From contig JAPLDV010000418.1 in NCBI GenBank assembly GCA_026391235.1, positions 1 to 11,068 of the forward strand: 11,068 bases of DNA, read 5' to 3'. Origin of the DNA: Bacteroidia bacterium. Its GTDB lineage: Bacteria; Bacteroidota; Bacteroidia; Bacteroidales; UBA12481. Within the stretch, counting starts at the first letter, position 1. Each line of letters opens with the position of its first letter. The notes under the pieces are model-generated. The model was not told where the DNA came from. It searched no databases and saw nothing but the letters and a program-made list of their open reading frames with translations. Made by a program: the position numbers and the translations under genes. Below, piece after piece: positions 1 through 6,301 of the stretch.

Positions 1-954
1 GGACATGCCGACGGATCCGATAAGCAACATCTTCTTCCTTCCTATCTTATCGATCAGGCGCATGGCTATCAATGTGAATATCAGGTTTGTAAATCCAATG
101 ATAACCGTTTGCAGGATGGCGGAATCAGTCGAGAAATTCGCCGCGCGAAAAATATCGGTGGTATAATACATCACGATATTGATCCCGGTAAACTGGTTGA
201 ACATCCCAACGGCGATTCCTATCATGACCAGTTTCAGATACGGCTTTTTGAACAGGTATACAGCTTTCCCGAGAACTTCCGTATTGACTGAATTGCGGAT
301 GTCGGTTAGCATTTTCTCAACATCTGTTCCGGGATTCACCTCATTCAGAACCAGTCGGGCTTCATCAATCCGGCCTTTCATCACCAGCCAGCGAGGACTC
401 TGGCTCACCCGGAAGAGCAAAACAAAAAAGACCATAGCCGGCAGTGCACCGCTGAGAAACATCCAGCGCCAGTTATTAGCGCCGGTATTCAGCAGCAGGT
501 AGTCGGAGAAAAAGGCAACCAGTATGCCAACCACTATGGCGAGTTGGAAAGTCAAAGCAAGCCGGCCACGATAGGCAGCCGGGGCAATCTCGGAAATATA
601 TAAAGGCGACAATACCGATGCACCACCGATGGCCAAACCGCCAATCAGCCGGAAAGTGAGAAATGAACCGAAATTCCAGGCCAGACCGGTGCCAATGGCA
701 GATATCAGAAAAAGCAGTGCCAGGAACCTCAGCACCAGGCGCCTTCCGAATATGTCACCAGGCTTGCCTACAAACAGGGCTCCGGCAACGCAGCCGATCA
801 GCGCCGAACTTACCGCCCAGCCTTTCATGGTAGGGGTCAGCCCGAAATGATCAGTGAAAAACGGTATGGCGCCATTGATTACGGCCGTATCAAAGCCGAA
901 CAGCAGGCCGCCCAATGCTGCTACGAAGGTGTACAGGTACAGAGGTTGCTTCAT
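1..954 (-). CDS. Sugar-porter family MFS transporter (C-terminus cut by window edge)
   Basis: The first 318 residues of a proton-coupled or facilitative sugar transporter of the inner membrane are visible; the family is usually about 450-480 residues, so the last four or so helices lie outside. Diagnostic motifs: GFDTAVINGA in TM1 (residues 20-29), GDIFGRR in the loop between TM2 and TM3 (66-72), the sugar-transport signature around FRLIGGLAIGG to SEIAPAAYRGR (101-131), SPRWL before the central cytoplasmic loop (186-190), NQFTGIN in TM7 (253-259, normally QQxxGIN) and DKIGRKK after TM8 (302-308). The change from QQ to NQ in the sugar-binding TM7 motif could affect specificity. The ATG at 954 directly abuts an octamer repeat array and has no Shine-Dalgarno. 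It lies downstream of the cellobiose 2-epimerase-like gene on the same strand, suggesting shared sugar metabolism. The family is certain; the substrate cannot be read from the sequence. Confidence 0.93.
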   Translation of the reverse strand, partial: MKQPLYLYTFVAALGGLLFGFDTAVINGAIPFFTDHFGLTPTMKGWAVSSALIGCVAGALFVGKPGDIFGRRLVLRFLALLFLISAIGTGLAWNFGSFLTFRLIGGLAIGGASVLSPLYISEIAPAAYRGRLALTFQLAIVVGILVAFFSDYLLLNTGANNWRWMFLSGALPAMVFFVLLFRVSQSPRWLVMKGRIDEARLVLNEVNPGTDVEKMLTDIRNSVNTEVLGKAVYLFKKPYLKLVMIGIAVGMFNQFTGINIVMYYTTDIFRAANFSTDSAILQTVIIGFTNLIFTLIAMRLIDKIGRKKMLLIGSVGMS

Positions 955-956
955 CT

Positions 957-1012
957 GCTAATATGCTGTTGGGTTAATATGCTAATGGGTTAATATGCTA
1001 ATATGCTAATTT
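957..1012 (-). repeat. Octamer tandem array A, upstream arm next to the MFS start
   Basis: Seven consecutive 8-base units on the plus strand: GCTAATAT, GCTGTTGG, GTTAATAT, GCTAATGG, GTTAATAT, GCTAATAT, GCTAATTT. Two perfect 16-base copies of GGGTTAATATGCTAAT lie at 971-986 and 987-1002. On the coding strand it reads as ATTAGCAT units and ends two bases before the transporter ATG. It is the inverted partner of the array at 1153-1200. Confidence 0.85.
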
Positions 1013-1110
1013 AAGAAAACAGATAAATGCTTGATTTACTGATTTTTTTATAAAAATTTTGTTCATAAATATATCAATTATATCGTACCCTTAACCAGAT
1101 ATCTTCTTGA
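1013..1110. other. AT-rich interior between the two octamer arms
   Basis: About 100 bases rich in A and T, including runs such as TTTTTTTATAAAAATTTTG, with no reading frame or clear promoter. It is the loop of the fold-back element between the epimerase and transporter genes. It has no evident similarity to the interior of the second fold-back (2480-2556), so the arms rather than the core define the repeat family. Confidence 0.4.
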
Positions 1111-1200
1111 ATTAACATATTAGCCGTTTAGCATATCATGGCATCCTCTTCAATTAGCATATTAGCATATTAACATATTAACCCATTAGCATATTATCAC
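1111..1200 (+). repeat. Octamer arrays B1 and B2, overlapping the epimerase 3' end
   Basis: B1 (1111-1134) has three units: ATTAACAT, ATTAGCCG, TTTAGCAT. B2 (1153-1200) has six: ATTAGCAT, ATTAGCAT, ATTAACAT, ATTAACCC, ATTAGCAT, ATTATCAC. Both are preceded by a similar pyrimidine leader (TCTTCTTGA and TCCTCTTCA). B2 is the inverted complement of array A apart from one extra octamer (ATTAACAT). The unit at 1177-1184 contains the epimerase stop codon, so the last residues NMLMG are repeat-encoded. Confidence 0.85.
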
Positions 1201-2437
1201 ACCGCCGCATCATCTCCATCATTGCGCGTCCGTTGTGATACGGGCATTTCCAGGGATCGATCTTCCAGTCGTTGCGGTAATAGGGCGAGGGATCATCAGG
1301 CGGTTCTTTCAGGTATGGCACACCCAGGCGGTTAACTTTAGTAAACCATTCACCATATTGATGATCAATGAGATGCGTATCGATAAAATTCCAGGCTTTT
1401 TTGACGGTTTCCCAGTATTTCGGATCGCCGGTCATTTCGAAGGCGTTCATGAAACCAACCAGGTTTTCAGCCTGGGGCCACCAGTGCTTGTTGGTGCGGA
1501 GGTGACTGCCGAAGCGCGTGGATTCGAGGAACAGCCCGCCATCCTGATCAACCCCTTCGCGGGCAACGGCCTCGGCCATGCGGATGCAGAGCGGTTTCAT
1601 CTGCTCCAGTATCCGTTTATCTCCCAATATTTCAGCAGCTTCCATCAGCAGCCAGGAAGCCTCGATATCATGACCGAAAGAACAGGTACCTTTTGATGCC
1701 TCCGCCTCGTTGAAATTCTCATCGAAAAATATGCCCAGGTGCCCGGCAGGACGAATGATCTTTCCAATGAACAATTCAAGCAGTTCGGTTAGCCTGACTC
1801 TCACCCGTTCATTGCTCCAGACCTTAATTAATGCGGCATAGGCTTCCATCACGTGGAGGTGGGTGTTCATCGACCGGGGCTCATTATTATCGGCCATCCG
1901 GTTCTCATCATACAACTTCCAGTCACGTGTAAACGCCTCAAAATAACCGGGATGCACAGGATCCTTGGCCTTGCTCTCGAGCATAAAATAAAAACCGCGG
2001 ATCACTCCCAGTACTTTATCATCCTGAACGAACTCCATGTATTTACTCAGGGCATATATTACAAAGGCCTGGGCATAAGTGTGTTTAATATCTGCCGCCA
2101 CTGTTCCGTCAGGAGCGATCTCCATAAAATAGCCGCCGTTAACCGGATCCAGGAATTTCTCCTGCAATACCTGGAAAGCCAGATGGGCCATCTGAATATA
2201 ATCCGGATTATTATACAAGATAGCTGCCTCGGAATAGGTCCATAAAATACGTGCAGTCAAAACACAGGAAAGATTTGCCTGCACGGGATTTCCCTGCAGG
2301 TCGGCTGCCCCGTAAAGACCATCCTTACCGGGCTTTACCGCATGGTTGATCCAAAATGGAAGGATATCGTCGCAGAGCTCCTGCTCGAATTTTATTCGAT
2401 GGGAGCTCAGCTCTTCGGTTAAATGATCGGGTATCAT
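1178..2437 (-). CDS. Cellobiose 2-epimerase-like enzyme (AGE superfamily)
   Basis: Cytoplasmic (alpha/alpha)6-barrel enzyme of 419 residues, the normal family length, with no signal peptide. Cellobiose 2-epimerases interconvert the reducing-end glucose and mannose of beta-1,4 disaccharides; the wider superfamily includes N-acylglucosamine 2-epimerase. Residues matching the catalytic set: Arg63 in LTARILWTYS, His193 and His195 in NTHLHVMEAY, His256 and Glu259 in SFGHDIEASW, Trp319-Trp320 in HWWPQAE, and His401 in PWKCPYHNGRA. The PWKCPYHNGR ending and the HxxE spacing favour cellobiose epimerase over the GlcNAc type. About a dozen residues (near 377-390, KEPPDDPSPYYRND) appear added before the final catalytic motif compared with typical members from memory. 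The start codon abuts the octamer array C with no ribosome-binding site, and the stop lies inside array B2. The downstream sugar transporter supports a sugar-utilisation role. The usual partner in mannan pathways, GH130 mannosylglucose phosphorylase, is not in the window. Confidence 0.85.
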   Translation of the reverse strand: MIPDHLTEELSSHRIKFEQELCDDILPFWINHAVKPGKDGLYGAADLQGNPVQANLSCVLTARILWTYSEAAILYNNPDYIQMAHLAFQVLQEKFLDPVNGGYFMEIAPDGTVAADIKHTYAQAFVIYALSKYMEFVQDDKVLGVIRGFYFMLESKAKDPVHPGYFEAFTRDWKLYDENRMADNNEPRSMNTHLHVMEAYAALIKVWSNERVRVRLTELLELFIGKIIRPAGHLGIFFDENFNEAEASKGTCSFGHDIEASWLLMEAAEILGDKRILEQMKPLCIRMAEAVAREGVDQDGGLFLESTRFGSHLRTNKHWWPQAENLVGFMNAFEMTGDPKYWETVKKAWNFIDTHLIDHQYGEWFTKVNRLGVPYLKEPPDDPSPYYRNDWKIDPWKCPYHNGRAMMEMMRRCDNMLMG

Positions 2438-2479
2438 AATATGCTAATTGGCTAATGTGCTAATATGCTAATGAAAGAA
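2438..2479 (-). repeat. Octamer array C, arm of a 42-bp perfect inverted repeat
   Basis: On the coding strand this is ATTAGCAT-type units ending immediately before the epimerase ATG (2435-2437 as CAT on the plus strand). All 42 bases are the exact reverse complement of 2557-2598. Between the arms lie 77 bases (2480-2556). In the transcript it would be the 3' strand of a long hairpin ending at the start codon. Confidence 0.92.
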
Positions 2480-2556
2480 GAGATATAGGGGGATTATGCA
2501 AAAGATGGAATTAATATATGTCATTAACTATCTAACAATCTGACCATTGTAGTTCT
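2480..2556. other. Loop of the CutC-epimerase fold-back element
   Basis: Seventy-seven bases without an open frame, including GGGGGATTATGC and ATTAATATATG. I see no clear promoter or terminator in it. Confidence 0.4.
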
Positions 2557-2598
2557 TTCTTTCATTAGCATATTAGCACATTAGCCAATTAGCATATT
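2557..2598 (+). repeat. Octamer array D, arm of a 42-bp perfect inverted repeat, overlapping the cutC 3' end
   Basis: Leader TTCTTTC followed by ATTAGCAT, ATTAGCAC, ATTAGCCA, ATTAGCAT, ATT. It is the exact reverse complement of 2438-2479. The last 18 bases (2581-2598) are the last five codons and the stop of cutC (NMLIG-stop). The leader plus octamer order matches array B2 and the complement of array A, so these are copies of one family. Confidence 0.92.
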
Positions 2599-3339
2599 AT
2601 TAAGGGTGGTAACCATCGCAGCGACTCTGGAAGGATCCGTTTCCAGAATCGAGAATTCCGGTATGGCGGACAGTCCGCCCATAAAAACATCATCACGGTG
2701 GAAAATCATTCCGCTTTCCACCTTGCGGCGAAGGGTTGCATGATATTCGGTGGCATTTACCTGTTTCGCAAATTCCCGGATATTCTGCTCGTTAAGGCCA
2801 CCCCCCGGCAATATTATGATCTTACCCTCAGACTGCCTGATCAGGCTTGCAATCAATCCGGCGCCCTCCGGTGCCAGGTTTTTCTGACCCGAAGTAAGTA
2901 AGCGGTCGACACCGGTCATTTTCAGATCTTCAAGTGCTTCAAAGGGATCTCGCGACATATCAAATGCCCGGTGAAACGTGACTGCCATTGGCCGTGCCAG
3001 GTTAACAATTTCATCGGTCCTGGCGACATCCACCCTGCCATCCGGGGTTAAAAATCCAATGACAATCCCATCGACACCCGAGGTCCTGCATCGTTCGACA
3101 TCACGCCTGATAATGGCATATTCCAGATCGGAATAGAGGAAATCGCCCCCGCGCGGACGAATGATCACATGCAGCTTTATGGTAAGCTTCATTCGTGCCA
3201 GCTCGATGGCTCCGATGCTTGGGGTAGTACCGCCCTCATACAGGTTATCGCATAATTCCACACGGAAAGCTCCTCCCTCCTGGGCTGCAATAGCCGAAGC
3301 GAGTGAACCTGCGCATATCTCAAGAATGGGTTTATTCAT
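2581..3339 (-). CDS. cutC: CutC family protein
   Basis: A 252-residue TIM-barrel protein, close to the 248 residues of E. coli CutC. Conserved blocks run in order: LEICAGSLASAIAA (6-19), RVELCDNLYEGGTTPS (26-41), IIRPRGGDFLYSD (59-71), TFHRAFDMSRDP (121-132), RLLTSGQK (146-153) and ILPGGGLNEQNI (176-187). CutC was named from a copper-tolerance phenotype, but its biochemical role remains unsettled; a cytoplasmic metal-related or metabolic role is possible. The terminal NNMLIG is encoded partly by the octamer repeat array D, so the native end was probably a few residues different. The ATG at 3339 follows a heptamer repeat region by about 28 bases. It lies between the SIMPL protein gene and the epimerase gene on the same strand; co-transcription is possible but the intergenic repeats may interrupt it. 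Confidence 0.92.
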   Translation of the reverse strand: MNKPILEICAGSLASAIAAQEGGAFRVELCDNLYEGGTTPSIGAIELARMKLTIKLHVIIRPRGGDFLYSDLEYAIIRRDVERCRTSGVDGIVIGFLTPDGRVDVARTDEIVNLARPMAVTFHRAFDMSRDPFEALEDLKMTGVDRLLTSGQKNLAPEGAGLIASLIRQSEGKIIILPGGGLNEQNIREFAKQVNATEYHATLRRKVESGMIFHRDDVFMGGLSAIPEFSILETDPSRVAAMVTTLNNMLIG

Positions 3340-3366
3340 AAAATGTGATTCAGGAAAGCGGTAGAA

Positions 3367-3394
3367 CAGTTGTCAGTTGTCAGTTGTCAGTTGT
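3367..3394. repeat. Heptamer tandem repeat (CAGTTGT)x4
   Basis: Four perfect copies of CAGTTGT in the gap between the SIMPL gene and cutC, 28-55 bases upstream of the cutC start. Short repeats like this can change copy number by replication slippage. Confidence 0.95.
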
Positions 3395-3413
3395 GCGGAA
3401 AGTAGTCAGACAA

Positions 3414-3427
3414 CCGAAAACCGAAAA
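3414..3427. repeat. Heptamer direct repeat (CCGAAAA)x2
   Basis: Two perfect copies of CCGAAAA, four bases past the SIMPL stop codon. The sequence is unrelated to CAGTTGT but shares the same 7-base period in the same 91-base gap. Confidence 0.75.
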
Positions 3428-3430
3428 CTT

Positions 3431-4153
3431 CTATTTGTCTACCAGGTAATACTCAACGGTAGTCACCACCCGTATAATCTTCTTATACTGCGTGTTCATG
3501 TCGCGGTCCTCGATTGTGAATAGTCCTTGAGTGGCTTTTTTTATTTTTCCGACTTTGGATTTTGAATCGGAAGCAAATTTCTCCGCTGCTTCGCGGGCAT
3601 TTTTGGTGGCAGATTCGATCATTGCCGGCTTGATCCTGTTTAACTCGGTAAACAGATATTGTACCTGGCTCTGATACTGATCCTGATTCAATACGATCCC
3701 TTTGCCAACAAGATCTGTGAGCCGTGTAATGGCTTTGGTCATCCGTTCGGTCTGGACGGTCCGGACTGTCATTTGGGCCCTGCCCACATAGCGGAATTCC
3801 ACATACTTGTCGTTTCCCCCGTAAATATTGGCCTTTTGGTCATTAATATTGACCATGCCAATAGAAATCTCTTCTTGGGCAAAACCGGCTTCTCCTAAAA
3901 AAACGAGAATAATTTCCTGTTTCCGGTCGAGGGACGCCTGGAGTTCTGCCAGGTTATTACTGGCTTCGCTGAATGTGATCGGCCAAACAGCGAGGTTCGC
4001 ATCCACCTCCATTTCTGCGAGACCTTTGACCACTACCGACCGATCCAGTTTCTTAAACCTGATCAGTGAATTTCCCAAAATCAATGCTGCGATGATCAGG
4101 CCCAAAGCCAGAGTTCCGGCAGCTACTGCTGATTGTGATTCCTGTTTCGACAT
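3431..4153 (-). CDS. SIMPL domain (DUF541) protein, membrane-anchored
   Basis: A 240-residue protein with one N-terminal hydrophobic segment (about residues 9-31) followed by an extracytoplasmic SIMPL/DUF541 domain. The block DRSVVVKGLAEMEV (37-50), the following alternating strand-helix pattern, and the C-terminal KIIRVVTTVEYYLV are typical. The family (E. coli YggE, mammalian IRAK1BP1) has no settled enzymatic function; bacterial members are linked to stress tolerance and the envelope. I start at the ATG at 4153. A longer frame reaching a TTG at 4192 would add 13 residues, but that TTG lies inside a perfect TAnnTTTG promoter element, so the longer form is very unlikely. It is the first gene of the left minus-strand block. 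Confidence 0.88.
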   Translation of the reverse strand: MSKQESQSAVAAGTLALGLIIAALILGNSLIRFKKLDRSVVVKGLAEMEVDANLAVWPITFSEASNNLAELQASLDRKQEIILVFLGEAGFAQEEISIGMVNINDQKANIYGGNDKYVEFRYVGRAQMTVRTVQTERMTKAITRLTDLVGKGIVLNQDQYQSQVQYLFTELNRIKPAMIESATKNAREAAEKFASDSKSKVGKIKKATQGLFTIEDRDMNTQYKKIIRVVTTVEYYLVDK

Positions 4154-4189
4154 TTTAGAAAAGTTATTAGATAAGTGAACTGCAACATC

Positions 4190-4220
4190 CAAAGGTAACC
4201 ACTCGTGTGAAGTATTTAAA
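4190..4220 (-). promoter_or_regulatory. Candidate Bacteroidota promoter for the SIMPL gene
   Basis: On the minus strand, -7 element TACCTTTG (plus 4190-4197) is an exact match to TAnnTTTG. Nineteen bases upstream is TTTA (plus 4217-4220), one base off the -33 TTTG. The transcript would start about 30 bases before the ATG at 4153. Prediction only. Confidence 0.5.
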
Positions 4221-4248
4221 CCCGTTCAATAAAAAATCAGGAAAAGAA

Positions 4249-4279
4249 TTTGAAAGCAAATGCCAATACCGTAATATTG
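4249..4279 (+). promoter_or_regulatory. Candidate Bacteroidota promoter for the Omp28-like gene
   Basis: TTTG (4249-4252), a 19-base spacer, then TAATATTG (4272-4279), one mismatch to TAnnTTTG. This uses the same spacing as the divergent SIMPL promoter and sits about 30 bases before the ATG at 4310. Prediction only. Confidence 0.4.
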
Positions 4280-4309
4280 TTAATCCATAAACAAATTAAT
4301 CGCTAACTC

Positions 4310-6154
4310 ATGAAAAACTCTGCCAAATCAGCAAACACCTTCATCGTTATGTTATTAGCCTTCACTCTGGTGGCATTCTCTCCTGCAAAAAGTCAGACCA
4401 TCCCGCTCAAGCCCTGCCTGGAGCACTTCACCGCATCCAGTTGCCCTCCATGTGGTGCCTGGGCACCCGTGTTCCGCGATATACTTTCCGGATATGAGGG
4501 GCAGTATACGATTATCCGTTATCAAATGTATTGGCCGGGAACCGGTGATCCCTATTATTTTGCAGAAAGCAAAAAGAGGCGCGATTATTACATGATTACC
4601 GGCGTTCCGGGACTAACTTACAACGGTGTCCAACAAGTGCCTTATGCACAATATTTTTCAACACAAAAGATGGATAGCCTGTTGACTCAGCTGACAGGGG
4701 TACAGATCGGGATTACTTCCTCTGTAAATCTGAACAAAATCGTAACTGCCACGGTAACCATAACGCCTGAAATAGCTTATGCAGCCGGATTGATCACCCA
4801 TATTGTTGTGATGGAAGGTATTACAACGCAAAACGCCACCACTAACGGTGAAAAAGCTTTTGATCATGTTACGATGGGATTCATGCCGAATGCCAACGGA
4901 ACTGTTTTACCCGCCTTGGTTCCGGGGCAGCCTGTCACCCTCACTTATACCATCGATATGAAAACGACCCATATTGAAACAGCCAATGATTTATTGGTGG
5001 CTGCGTTCATTCAGGACAATTCTAACAAAAAGGTGATCCAATCGAATAATGCACCGGTTTCACATCCATTCCTTGACTATCAGGTAGCTTTGAATGTTAT
5101 TGACAATGATTACAATACGGTTCCTGGTGGTAAGGTTTTCATTCCGTATTATGGCGAACAGGAATTCGGGATAAACGGTCTGGCAACTTTCAAAGGAGTA
5201 CTTCCCGGGGTCATCCGTTATAATGTAACTGCTCCGGGATATGATGGCACCTCCGGAGAATTGACCGTGGCAGGTACCAGCGTGTCGGAAGATGTGATGT
5301 TAGAAAAACCCGATCTGTTTTATTATGAAGATTTTGGATGGAACGAAATACCGGCGGGCTGGGATACCGAGGTTACCAATGGATTTTACTTATATGGATC
5401 GGGCTCTACAGCCGGTTCAATTGTCTTATATAAACCCAATGCCGGCGTTGACGAAAGCTATCTCATCATGCCTCCGATAAACCTCAACCAGTCCGGGATT
5501 TTCAGTTTCAAAGCAGGTGTATCATCAGGTTCTCCCGAACTCAGGGTTGGAATTGCAACTCTCGAAATGAAGCCCGGTACCAAAGGCACGGAAGGCTTAA
5601 CGATCACCGGATTTGCAGAACTTTACTCAGTTACGGTATCTAACACCGAAGATTTTTCACTATTTGGATTCCAGCTCACCGAAACCATCGGAAACAAGCG
5701 ACTGGCTTTCAAATTTGTCGGCCCTACAGGATCTTGGTGCGAACTCGACCAGGTAGCAGTTCTGGAAGATAATCCGGGTGTAAAAGTTCAGTTTCTGGTG
5801 ACCGACCAGAACGATGTTCCCTTAAAAAGCACCGCCGTAACTCTGAGCGGGATAACCGTTGTTAATAATGCTTACGGATATGCATCCTTCCGCGACAATA
5901 CTTCCGGTATAGCAGAAACCGCATCAGAAAGTCGGATTTCAATATTTCCGAATCCGGTTGCTGACCAGTTTATGATACGCGGCTTGCAAACAGGCACCCT
6001 TACGATTATGACACTGAATGGTCAGGGACTTTTGCGGAAACAGATCCGTAACGGAGAGTGGATTTCAACACAAGGGCTAACGGAAGGCTTATACCTGCTA
6101 AAAATTCAATCGGAAAATCGTACTGTTTACCGGAAAATAATGGTTTCCAGATAA
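4310..6154 (+). CDS. Secreted Omp28/thioredoxin-like multidomain protein with T9SS sorting domain
   Basis: A 614-residue exported protein. Order of parts: signal peptide (1-29, cleavage after AKSQ); Omp28-related thioredoxin-like domain (about 30-250) with CPPC at 45-48 and a cis-proline-like TGVPG at 97-101; carboxypeptidase-regulatory-like beta-sandwich (about 257-332, GGKVFIPYYGEQEFGINGLA then a YNVTAPGY strand); a jelly-roll or adhesin-like module (about 337-487, from YYEDFGWNEIPAGWDT to WCELDQVAVLED); and a type IX secretion C-terminal sorting domain (about 543-614, ISIFPNPVADQF to LTEGLYLLKIQ and a basic KIMVSR end). The CPPC motif suggests a redox-active or disulfide-linked extracellular domain; the sorting domain predicts outer-membrane crossing and surface anchoring. 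Known Omp28 proteins of Porphyromonas are surface proteins of unclear function, so the substrate is unknown. It stands alone on its strand, divergent from the SIMPL gene and convergent with the dcp-like gene. Confidence 0.9.
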   Translation: MKNSAKSANTFIVMLLAFTLVAFSPAKSQTIPLKPCLEHFTASSCPPCGAWAPVFRDILSGYEGQYTIIRYQMYWPGTGDPYYFAESKKRRDYYMITGVPGLTYNGVQQVPYAQYFSTQKMDSLLTQLTGVQIGITSSVNLNKIVTATVTITPEIAYAAGLITHIVVMEGITTQNATTNGEKAFDHVTMGFMPNANGTVLPALVPGQPVTLTYTIDMKTTHIETANDLLVAAFIQDNSNKKVIQSNNAPVSHPFLDYQVALNVIDNDYNTVPGGKVFIPYYGEQEFGINGLATFKGVLPGVIRYNVTAPGYDGTSGELTVAGTSVSEDVMLEKPDLFYYEDFGWNEIPAGWDTEVTNGFYLYGSGSTAGSIVLYKPNAGVDESYLIMPPINLNQSGIFSFKAGVSSGSPELRVGIATLEMKPGTKGTEGLTITGFAELYSVTVSNTEDFSLFGFQLTETIGNKRLAFKFVGPTGSWCELDQVAVLEDNPGVKVQFLVTDQNDVPLKSTAVTLSGITVVNNAYGYASFRDNTSGIAETASESRISIFPNPVADQFMIRGLQTGTLTIMTLNGQGLLRKQIRNGEWISTQGLTEGLYLLKIQSENRTVYRKIMVSR

Positions 6155-6264
6155 ATCAGATTAATACCGGCTACGTTATACTGCGGACTGTCAATCCCAA
6201 TCATAGGAGAAATCCGGGGTACGCATATTAAGAAAAGTGGCGAATACACCCTGAGGATTCGATT

Positions 6265-6301
6265 ATTAGCACATTGGCACATTCAGAAATTAGCAACATT
6301 A
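6265..6301 (+). repeat. Solo degenerate octamer array E at the dcp-like gene 3' end
   Basis: Units ATTAGCAC, ATTGGCAC, ATTCAGAA, ATTAGCAA, then CATTA whose TTA is the stop codon of the peptidase. It has the same orientation relative to the gene end as arrays B and D, but no inverted partner is visible in the rest of the 6155-6298 gap, which otherwise shows nothing recognisable. Confidence 0.65.

Noticed and set aside
1235..1696. Plus-strand open frame of 153 residues
   Set aside because: It is antisense to the epimerase, which has all family motifs; no family resemblance is seen in the plus-strand translation.
957..2598. CRISPR array
   Set aside because: The repeats are contiguous 7-8 base units without unique spacers of regular size, and no cas gene is present.
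2438..2598. MITE or insertion sequence with terminal inverted repeats
   Set aside because: The arms are internally tandem octamers, the interiors of the two elements are unrelated, no target-site duplication is evident, and no transposase lies in the window. A mobile origin cannot be excluded, but the sequence does not show it.
4154..4192. Longer SIMPL protein starting at TTG 4192
   Set aside because: The TTG lies inside an exact TAnnTTTG promoter element, and the ATG at 4153 directly precedes the hydrophobic anchor.
6155..6264. Terminator between the convergent Omp28-like and peptidase genes
   Set aside because: I looked for a GC-rich stem with a T-run on both strands and found none that is convincing.
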